Below, in pieces: positions 57,777 through 64,000 of a DNA stretch of 64,000 nucleotides (positions within the stretch are counted from its first letter, which is position 1; the number at the start of each line of letters is the position of its first letter). Source of the DNA: Nonomuraea zeae (GTDB lineage: Bacteria; Actinomycetota; Actinomycetes; Streptosporangiales; Streptosporangiaceae). The stretch spans positions 1 to 64,000 of the forward strand of contig NZ_VCKX01000008.1 in NCBI RefSeq assembly GCF_005889725.1, read 5' to 3'. The translations under genes were made by a program, and so were the position numbers. A model generated the notes under the pieces. That model was given only the letters and a program-made list of their open reading frames with translations. It was not told the origin of the DNA and ran no database searches.

Positions 57777-60674
57777 ATGAGTGACCCTGAGCTGCGATTC
57801 TCCGTGCTGGGCCCGGTACGCGCGTGGCGGGGAGAGTCGGAGCTGGAGCTCGGCTCACCCCAGCAGCGGCTGGTCCTGGCGGTCCTGCTGCTGGCCAGGG
57901 GCCGGGTGGTGGGCCACGAGCACCTGCTCGACGCCCTCTGGGGAGAGGATCCGCCCCGCACCGCCACCAGCACCCTGCGCACGTACGTCTCCCGCCTGCG
58001 AGCCGTGCTCGGCGCGGACGCGGTCGTCTCGGCCGGCAACGGGTACGCCCTGCCCACCGGAGCCTGCGACCTCGCGGTCCTGGACGAGCTGTCACGCGAG
58101 CACAGCTATGCCGCGGCACTCGCGCTCTGGCAGGGCGAGCCGCTCGCCGGGCTGGCCGGCGGCTACGCGCACGCGCAGCGGACCCACCTCGCGGAGCGGC
58201 GGCTGGCCCTGCTGGAGCGCAGGCTCGCCGAGGACGTCGAGGAGGGCAGGCACGCGGAGGTCGTCGCCGAGCTCACCGTGCTCTGCGCCGAGCACCCGAC
58301 CAGGGAACGCCTCGCGGGCCTGCTGATGCTGGCGCTGTACCGGTCAGGCCGGCAGGCGGAGGCGATCGGGGTGTTCACCGACACCCGTGATCTGCTGGCC
58401 GAGCAGCTCGGCATCGACCCGTCCCCGGACCTGGCCGAGCTCCACCGCAGGATCATCACGGCGGACCCCGGGCTGGAGGCGGAGCCGGAGCAGGGCGGGG
58501 CCACGGCCGGGCAGCCGGTGCCGCGCCAGCTCCCCGCCGACATGACGGACTTCACCGGCAGGGAGCCGGACATCGAGCAGGTGCTGCGGGCGCTGCGCTC
58601 GGGGAACGGATCGGCGCTCGTCATCTCGGCCGTGGCGGGCGCGGGGGGCATGGGCAAGACCACCCTGGCCGTCCACGTGGCGCACCGGCTCGCCCCCGGC
58701 TACCCCGACGGCCAGCTCTTCGTGGACCTCCAGGGGGCGGGGCCGCACCCGCTGGCGCCGGAGGCCGTGCTGGGCGCGTTCCTGCGCTCCCTGGGCGTGG
58801 ACGTCACGGCCGTCTCCGAGGATCTGGGCGAACGGGCCGCCCTGTACCGGTCGGTGCTGGCGGAGCGGCGGGTGCTGGTGCTGCTGGACAACGCGGCGAG
58901 CGCGGTGCAGGTGCGCCCGCTGCTCCCGGGGGCCGCCGGCTGCGCGGTGCTGGTGACCAGCCGGGCGCGGCTGGCCGGGCTCTCCGGCGCGCACCACCTC
59001 GACCTGCGGGCCATGCATCCGGACGAGGCGCTGGCGCTGCTGGCCAAGGTGGTGGGCGAGGAGCGGGTGGCGGCCGAGCGGGAGGCGGCGTACGACCTGA
59101 TGAGGGCGTGCGCGTACCTGCCGCTGGCGATCAGGATCGTGGCCTCGCGGCTCGCCGCGCGGCCGGGCTGGAGCCTGGCCAGGATGCGCGACCGGATGGC
59201 CGACGAGCGCCGCCGGCTGGCCGAGCTGCGGGTGGACGACCTGGCCGTGGAGGCGACGTTCGCCCTCGGGTACGACCAGCTCGACGCGGCGAACGCGGCG
59301 GCGTTCCGGCTGCTGTCGGTCCCGAACGCGCCCGACCTGTCGTCGTCGGTGGCGGCGGCCGTGCTGGACGTGGACGAGGAGGAGGCCGAGGAGCTCTGCG
59401 AGGCTCTTGTCAACGTGCACATGATGGAGCCGTCCGCGCCCGGCCGCTACCGCCACCACGACCTGCTGAAGATCTTCGCCAGGTGCCGGCTGGAGGACGA
59501 GGACGACGAGAAGGTCCGGCGGGCGGCTCTCGACCGGCTGCTCGGCTGCTACCGCGGCGCGATGGCGGCGATCTACCGCATGATGTACCCGGGCGACCCG
59601 ATGTTCGACGCGGTCAGGACGGCCCGCCCGGAGCCGTCGTTCGCGGATCTCGACGCCGGGCTCGACTGGGGGCAGGCCGAGGAGCAGGGCATGCTCGCCT
59701 GCCTGCACCAGGTCGCCGAGACGCCGGGCGGGGCGCTGCACGACGCGGTGTCGCTGATCGACATGATGTCCCAGATCTTCGACTTCGAGTCGGACACCAC
59801 CGGCTACGAGCACGCGGCCGACCGGCTCGTCGAGACCGCGGCCCGTGCCGGGGACCTGGCCGCCGAGGTGTACGCCCGGCGCAAGCGCGGCGAGATCCTC
59901 TACGCCCGCAAGGCGACCGAGGAGGCGATCGAGGAGGCCCGGGTCGTACGAAGCCTCAGCTCCGCCGGCGACTTCGCGGTGGATCACGCCTACGCGGTCA
60001 ACCTGCTCGCCATGATCGCCCACGACAAGCGGTCGTACGACGAGGCGATCGCGATGTACAACGAGGCGATCGGCGTCTGGCGCGCACTCGGCCACCGCTC
60101 GTCCGAGGCCGTCGTGCTGGGCAACCTGGCGCTCGTGCTGGGCGAGGCCGGCCGGGGCGACGCGGCGGTGGAGGTCGCGGAGCTGGCCGTGGGCATCACG
60201 CGCGAGCTGGGCGGCGGCCGGCCGAACCCGCAGATCCTCTACCAGCTGGCGGTCGCGCTGGACGCGTCCGGCCGCCACGAGGAGGCGCTCGCCCGTTTCG
60301 TGGAGGGCCGCAAGGAGTTCCGGCGGCTCAAGCAGTACACCTGGGAAGGGCTCACCCTCCGCAGGATGGCCGAGACCTACCTCGTCACGGGCCGCCCGGA
60401 CCACGCCGCCGACCACGCCGAGGCGGCCCTGGCCATCCTGACGGAGGCGGACCAGGTGTGGATCCGCGGCAAGGTGCTCACCGTGCTCGGGCGGGCGCTC
60501 GCCGAGCTCGGCCGGTGCAGCCGGGCCAGGGCCTGCCTCACCGAGGCTCTGGCGATCCTGGGGCGGCAGGACCTCCCCGACGCGGACGACGTACGGGCCC
60601 TGCTGGCGGAGGAGCCGCCGGACCTGCCCGTGACCGGCGCCACGAGCAGCCCCCGCGGCGCCACCTCGGCCTAA
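57777..60674 (+). CDS. AfsR/SARP-family regulator with BTAD, NB-ARC and TPR domains
   Basis: A 965-residue regulator of the AfsR type. Residues 1-95 are an OmpR-like winged helix (SPQQRLVLAVLLLARGRVVG), ~97-230 the BTAD domain, and ~260-560 an NB-ARC ATPase with P-loop GAGGMGKTT (288-296) and LVLLDNAASAVQVRPLLPGA. TPR repeats follow from about 680 to 940. Such proteins activate secondary-metabolite or developmental genes, often in response to phosphorylation or nucleotide state. ATG 57777 lacks a good ribosome binding site; GGAGGAG is 24 bp upstream, so a longer form starting near 57708 remains possible. No biosynthetic cluster is visible in the window. Confidence 0.93.
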   Translation: MSDPELRFSVLGPVRAWRGESELELGSPQQRLVLAVLLLARGRVVGHEHLLDALWGEDPPRTATSTLRTYVSRLRAVLGADAVVSAGNGYALPTGACDLAVLDELSREHSYAAALALWQGEPLAGLAGGYAHAQRTHLAERRLALLERRLAEDVEEGRHAEVVAELTVLCAEHPTRERLAGLLMLALYRSGRQAEAIGVFTDTRDLLAEQLGIDPSPDLAELHRRIITADPGLEAEPEQGGATAGQPVPRQLPADMTDFTGREPDIEQVLRALRSGNGSALVISAVAGAGGMGKTTLAVHVAHRLAPGYPDGQLFVDLQGAGPHPLAPEAVLGAFLRSLGVDVTAVSEDLGERAALYRSVLAERRVLVLLDNAASAVQVRPLLPGAAGCAVLVTSRARLAGLSGAHHLDLRAMHPDEALALLAKVVGEERVAAEREAAYDLMRACAYLPLAIRIVASRLAARPGWSLARMRDRMADERRRLAELRVDDLAVEATFALGYDQLDAANAAAFRLLSVPNAPDLSSSVAAAVLDVDEEEAEELCEALVNVHMMEPSAPGRYRHHDLLKIFARCRLEDEDDEKVRRAALDRLLGCYRGAMAAIYRMMYPGDPMFDAVRTARPEPSFADLDAGLDWGQAEEQGMLACLHQVAETPGGALHDAVSLIDMMSQIFDFESDTTGYEHAADRLVETAARAGDLAAEVYARRKRGEILYARKATEEAIEEARVVRSLSSAGDFAVDHAYAVNLLAMIAHDKRSYDEAIAMYNEAIGVWRALGHRSSEAVVLGNLALVLGEAGRGDAAVEVAELAVGITRELGGGRPNPQILYQLAVALDASGRHEEALARFVEGRKEFRRLKQYTWEGLTLRRMAETYLVTGRPDHAADHAEAALAILTEADQVWIRGKVLTVLGRALAELGRCSRARACLTEALAILGRQDLPDADDVRALLAEEPPDLPVTGATSSPRGATSA

Positions 60675-60742
60675 GGACTTCCCCAGCGACACCAACCCGC
60701 TGCTCGTCTGCTGAGCCCCGCCGCGACCCACCCCTGTCCGTG

Positions 60743-60775
60743 ATTACGGCTCCGTCCACAGGACGGAGCCGTAAT
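60743..60775. terminator. Bidirectional terminator hairpin
   Basis: ATTACGGCTCCGTCC (60743-60757) and GGACGGAGCCGTAAT (60761-60775) are perfect 15-bp arms around a 3-nt loop, between the convergent SARP and membrane-protein genes. The outer A/T pairs supply short T-runs in both directions. Confidence 0.9.
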
Positions 60776-60849
60776 GCGGCCGACGGCACGTGCGGCGTAT
60801 CTCGCCCGGCCATCGGCAGGGCGCCCGTCCCCGGCGCGGTACGCGGGCT

Positions 60850-61755
60850 CTAGTCGGCAGCGAGATCGCCGCAGGTGTAGCCCTCCTCCCGCTCGGGGTC
60901 GAGCTGGAGGGCGGAGAGGTTGGTCGTCTCCATGGGCCGGCGGAAGGTCTCGAGCTTGTCGCAGTCGTAGAAGATGTACGTGCCGTCGCTCTCGCCGAGC
61001 AGCATCATCCAGCGGCCGTCGTAGAGCGGCTTGTCGTCCTCGGCGTTCTTGATGATGGTCCACTGGTCCTGGAAGCCGACGAACGAGAGCAGTTCGTTGG
61101 CCTGGCCGGTCTCCCGCACCTCGACGGCGCCCTGGACCATCGCCAGGATCAGCAGGAAGCCCAGGCCGATGCTGGTGAGGGCGCTGACCAGGACCTTCGT
61201 CGCGGCGCGCCCGACCGGCCGGCGGCGCATCAGCCGCAACGGGACCAGGAACGTCAGCACGCCGAGCCCCACCGCGATGACGACCATGATGAACAGATCG
61301 GGGCTGCCGAAGATGACGAACAGTCCCCGGTACGTCGCGCCGCACCACAACGCGGCGAGCAGGGCGGCGAGCCACGGCCGCCGCCGGATGGCTCCGACCA
61401 GCCGGCCGAGCGCGCCGCCGGTCAGCTTGTCGGCCACCCAGCACAGCCCGACGATGAGGCCGAGCGTGGGCAGGATGACCAGCAGCATCAGGATCAGGGT
61501 GCCCATGAGCCGGCCCAGGAGGACGGACTGGTCGACGCCGGCCTGCTGCGGGTTGATGCCGAACACGCCGTACATCTCGGAGACGCCGAGATAGAGCACC
61601 GCATAGAGCGTCACGCCGATGGGGACGATGACGGAACTGATGCGTTCGAGCAGCGCGAGCACGCTGCCTCTGTCTTCTCCGTCCTCCGGGGAGGGGTCGC
61701 GCTCGGTGCGCGGGGATATATCGGTGCGTTCTTCCGCAACCTGTTGACTGGACAT
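60850..61755 (-). CDS. Unknown multi-pass membrane protein
   Basis: A 301-residue protein of unknown function. An acidic hydrophilic N-terminus (residues 1-35) is followed by five hydrophobic segments at about 39-58, 79-108, 127-149, 153-174 and 188-210. A ~90-residue C-terminal domain contains two cysteines (FYDCDKLETF and YTCGDLAAD). The topology puts that domain outside if the N-terminus is inside. No family recognised. ATG 61755 has no visible ribosome binding site, so it may be leaderless. It stands between the SARP gene and a gene fragment. Confidence 0.8.
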   Translation of the reverse strand: MSSQQVAEERTDISPRTERDPSPEDGEDRGSVLALLERISSVIVPIGVTLYAVLYLGVSEMYGVFGINPQQAGVDQSVLLGRLMGTLILMLLVILPTLGLIVGLCWVADKLTGGALGRLVGAIRRRPWLAALLAALWCGATYRGLFVIFGSPDLFIMVVIAVGLGVLTFLVPLRLMRRRPVGRAATKVLVSALTSIGLGFLLILAMVQGAVEVRETGQANELLSFVGFQDQWTIIKNAEDDKPLYDGRWMMLLGESDGTYIFYDCDKLETFRRPMETTNLSALQLDPEREEGYTCGDLAAD

Positions 61756-61845
61756 GGCGCACGAAGATAGGGCCCGGATGTTGACAGATCATTGACGGAA
61801 AGTAGACGCGCCCTGTCCGCCACCGCGCGGGGCCCGTCGCGAGGG

Positions 61846-62205
61846 TCAGAAGTGGGTCGCGATCCCGAAGACGCGGCGCAGCCGCGCCATGTCGTGCCGG
61901 TCACGGTCCGACGGCTGATAGCCCTGGTGGAAGTGGACCTGCTGCGCGGCCGACAGGCACGGGACGCTCGCGCCCTCGATGGTGCCGGAGACGAAGCAGG
62001 AGGCGGGATAGGCGAACGGGCGCTGCGGCTCCGGCGCGGCCTGCTCCGCCGACCCGTCGGCGGCGAAGACCAGCGGATGCAGGTCGATCTCCCGCCCGTC
62101 CGGCGCGGTGACGACGAACCGCACGGGCCGCCAGTCCAGCGTCTCCACGAAACCCTCGCGGGACAGGGCCGCCAGCACGGCCGCCTCCTGGTCCTGCCGG
62201 TGCAT
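61846..62205 (-). pseudogene. N-terminally truncated nucleotidyltransferase (lincosamide NTase-like)
   Basis: A 119-residue frame from ATG 62205 matches the C-terminal half of small nucleotidyltransferases of the LnuA/AadA-like group. GFVETLDWRPVRFVV, DGREIDLHPLVF, CFVSGTIEG and PCLSAAQQVHFHQGYQP are the landmarks. The missing N-terminal ~80 residues would hold the GGWxxD-type metal-binding catalytic motif, so the product cannot be active. Upstream sequence merges directly into the 3' end of the FMN oxidoreductase gene (stop at 62244), which suggests a deletion. Confidence 0.75.
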
Positions 62206-62243
62206 CAGGTCCCGTCCGGCGTCGTCTGGCTCAAGTGCACAGG

Positions 62244-64000
62244 TCAGAACGTAGCGGCCGGGCCCCCGGCGGGCAACGCGCCGCCGGCCAGGGCTTCGGC
62301 GATCGAGCGGGTCACCGCTTCGGCCGTGACGAAGCAGTCGTACAGGGAGCCGCCGCCGCCGGCGTCCCCGACGACGTACACCCCGAGCCGGGGCTCCCTG
62401 GCCCGGCAGGCGGCGAGCAGGCCGGTCCGTGGGACGACGCCCTGCGACACCAGCAGCGGGCCGGACGCCGGCACCCACTCCTCGCGGCCGCCGGTGCGGA
62501 CGAGCAGCCGGTCGGGCTCGACGGCGACGACCGCCGACTCCAGGAGGACGCGTACCTCCGGGTTCGCCAGCAGCCGGGGCACCGACAGGATCTTGGCGCG
62601 GCGGCCCACGTCGGGAGCGAGCTCGGGCTGGGCGCCGATGAGCAGCACGCGGGAGCCGTCGCTCGCGAGCCGGCCGGCGACGGCGACGCCCTCGCGGTCG
62701 GCACCCCAGACGACGCAGCTTGCAGGAGCGGGCTCGCCGCGGGCGAGCCAGTCCCGTACGTCGATGACGTGCGGGAGCCCGATGCCGGGCAGGTCGGGAC
62801 GGTGGCACTCGCCGCCCGTGGCCAGGACGAGGGCGTCCACGTCGTGCCGGGACAGGGTTTCCCCGGCCACCGGGGTGCCCGTGCTGACGGTGACGCCGAG
62901 CCGGTCCAGCTCCGCGGCGCACCATTCCAGGATGCGGCGGTACTCGGGATGGTCGTGCAGGCCGGCGGCCAGAGCGAACCGGCCGCCCACGTGCTCCGCG
63001 CGCTCCAGCACCCGCACGCGGTGGCCGTGCCCGGCCAGGAGCCGCGCCGTCTCCAGGCCGGCCGGGCCCGCGCCGATCACCAGCACCGACGCCTTCTCGG
63101 CCGGCGCGCCCGGCGGGCCGAGATGCTCGCGGCCCGCCTGCGGGTTGACTGAACAGGGGATGGGCTCGCCGCTGCCGAGCCGGTCGATGCAGTAGTTGCA
63201 GGCGATGCAGGGCCGGTACGGCTCGCCGGCGAGCACGCGACGCGGGAAGTCGGGGTCGGCGTGCAGCGTGCGGGCCATGGAGACGAAGTCGGCCCGGCCG
63301 CCGGCCACGATCGCCTCGGCGCTCTCCGGGGTGCTGATCCGCCCGGCGACGCCGACCGGCAGGCCCAGCGCGCGGTAGGGCTCGGCGTACGGCGCGAGCA
63401 GGCCGCGCTCCCACTCGCCCGGCTGGATGATCCACTGCCCGGCCTCGTAGGAGCCCGCGGAGACGTCGAGGAAGTCCAGCAGGTCCAGCCGGGCGCCGGA
63501 GATCAGCTCGAAGGTGCGCTCCGCGCTCAGCCCGCCGTCGAATCCCTCGAAGGCGGAGATCCTGAGGCCGACCGCCACGTCCCGTCCGGCCCGCTCCCGC
63601 ACCGCCTCGACGACCAGGTCGAGGAAGCGGGCCGGGTCGGCGAACTCGTCGGTGCGCAGGTTGCGGGCCGGTGACAGGAACTGGTGCACCAGGTAGCCGT
63701 GCGCGCCGTGGATGGAGAGCACGTCCACGCCCGCCTCGCGGCAGCGTCCGGCGGCCGCGCCGTACGCCTCGACCAGGTCGTACACCTCCTCGGTCGCCAG
63801 CTCCAGCGGCAGCTCGCCGCCGGCTGGCAGGCACGGGACGGGGGAGGGCGCGACCGGCCGGAAGCCGCTGACCGCGCCCTGGGCGGTCCGGCCGCCGTGA
63901 TTGAGCTCCACGCCGAACAGCGCGCCCTCGGCGCGGACGGCGGCGGCGAGCCGGGCCAGCCCGGGGATGCGCGCGTCGGTGTCCACGCCCATCTGGCGCA
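62244..64000 (-). CDS. NADH:flavin oxidoreductase / 2,4-dienoyl-CoA reductase family (5' end beyond window)
   Basis: At least 585 residues of an FMN/FAD/[4Fe-4S] oxidoreductase; the frame is open to the window edge, so its start lies further on. The FMN barrel has VDVLSIHGAHGYLVHQFLSP and GRADFVSMARTLHADPDF. The cluster cysteines follow in CIACNYCIDRLGSG and IPCSVN, and the C-terminal FAD domain starts VLVIGAGPAGLETARLLAGHG. This is the FadH/trimethylamine dehydrogenase/BaiCD layout, reducing enoyl-CoA or related enones, or demethylating amines. ATG 63992 is in frame but probably internal, because full members have about 650-680 residues. Confidence 0.92.
   Translation of the reverse strand, partial: RQMGVDTDARIPGLARLAAAVRAEGALFGVELNHGGRTAQGAVSGFRPVAPSPVPCLPAGGELPLELATEEVYDLVEAYGAAAGRCREAGVDVLSIHGAHGYLVHQFLSPARNLRTDEFADPARFLDLVVEAVRERAGRDVAVGLRISAFEGFDGGLSAERTFELISGARLDLLDFLDVSAGSYEAGQWIIQPGEWERGLLAPYAEPYRALGLPVGVAGRISTPESAEAIVAGGRADFVSMARTLHADPDFPRRVLAGEPYRPCIACNYCIDRLGSGEPIPCSVNPQAGREHLGPPGAPAEKASVLVIGAGPAGLETARLLAGHGHRVRVLERAEHVGGRFALAAGLHDHPEYRRILEWCAAELDRLGVTVSTGTPVAGETLSRHDVDALVLATGGECHRPDLPGIGLPHVIDVRDWLARGEPAPASCVVWGADREGVAVAGRLASDGSRVLLIGAQPELAPDVGRRAKILSVPRLLANPEVRVLLESAVVAVEPDRLLVRTGGREEWVPASGPLLVSQGVVPRTGLLAACRAREPRLGVYVVGDAGGGGSLYDCFVTAEAVTRSIAEALAGGALPAGGPAATF

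Noticed and set aside
58344..60731. 795-codon minus-strand frame
   Set aside because: It is the shadow of the SARP gene, which carries P-loop and TPR motifs in the plus frame.
1..64000. tRNA, rRNA, insertion sequences, phage or integrative element genes
   Set aside because: No tRNA-like, transposase, integrase or relaxase sequence was recognised by reading. A tRNAscan or ISfinder search could still find a short element.

Overview
The window is a high-G+C actinomycete contig end. G+C is above about 70% by eye, with GTG starts, strong Shine-Dalgarno boxes and ATGA/GTGA stop-start overlaps. A Pup ligase (PafA), an AfsR-type SARP regulator, sugar ABC operons without their own ATPase, a CGNR regulator and an SCO6745-family protein point to Streptosporangiales or a relative such as Nonomuraea. 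That placement is inference. The first 19 bases match the Nextera transposase mosaic end with one mismatch, so the sequence begins in adapter and the first gene is cut there. I see no rRNA, tRNA, CRISPR, transposase or integrase, and no gene-free stretch longer than 300 bases.

Layout. (1) 20-7480: a truncated DapA/NAL-type aldolase diverges from a LacI regulator followed by a complete Dpp/Opp-type importer (permease, permease, binding lipoprotein, two ATPases). (2) 7.5-12.5 kb: a small acidic repeat protein, a SnoaL-like protein, and two FAD enzymes around a TetR gene; two copies of one 20-bp operator link the three. (3) 12.5-20.2 kb: two LysE exporters, a serine hydrolase, an MFS/TetR pair with an alpha/beta hydrolase carrying the same operator type, an SMP-30 protein and a metallophosphoesterase. 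(4) 16.5-24.5 kb also holds gene remnants: an ECF sigma factor fragment, an iron-box-preceded fusion ending in the tail of a FecCD siderophore permease, and a LAL-regulator fragment abutting a P450 that has a one-base frameshift. (5) 24.5-31.4 kb: LexA paralogue, ankyrin protein, RibD-like reductase, secreted serine protease, pafA, and a NarL-type two-component pair.

(6) 31.6-39.9 kb is a galactoside locus: GH36 alpha-galactosidase with a CUT1 sugar importer, diverging from a ROK repressor and a GH42 beta-galactosidase that lacks its usual C-terminal domain. (7) 40.0-42.2 kb: malate:quinone oxidoreductase followed by a protein carrying every signature residue of LuxI-type acyl-homoserine-lactone synthases, which is rare outside Proteobacteria and is the most striking gene here. 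(8) 42.3-57.6 kb looks like a pectin (rhamnogalacturonan) utilisation locus: two DUF5722-type putative glycosidases, a second CUT1 importer, a GH78 alpha-L-rhamnosidase, a LacI regulator and a GH28 polygalacturonase-like enzyme. Seven copies of a TTGAAACGTTTCAA-type operator define a likely single LacI regulon. (9) 57.7-64.0 kb: an AfsR-type SARP, an unknown membrane protein, a truncated nucleotidyltransferase and an FMN/FAD/Fe-S dienoyl-CoA-reductase-type enzyme running off the window.

Most regulators sit beside the genes they probably control, and several inverted repeats let the circuits be read from sequence. Both CUT1 importers lack an ATPase gene and would need a shared MsiK-type ATPase encoded elsewhere.
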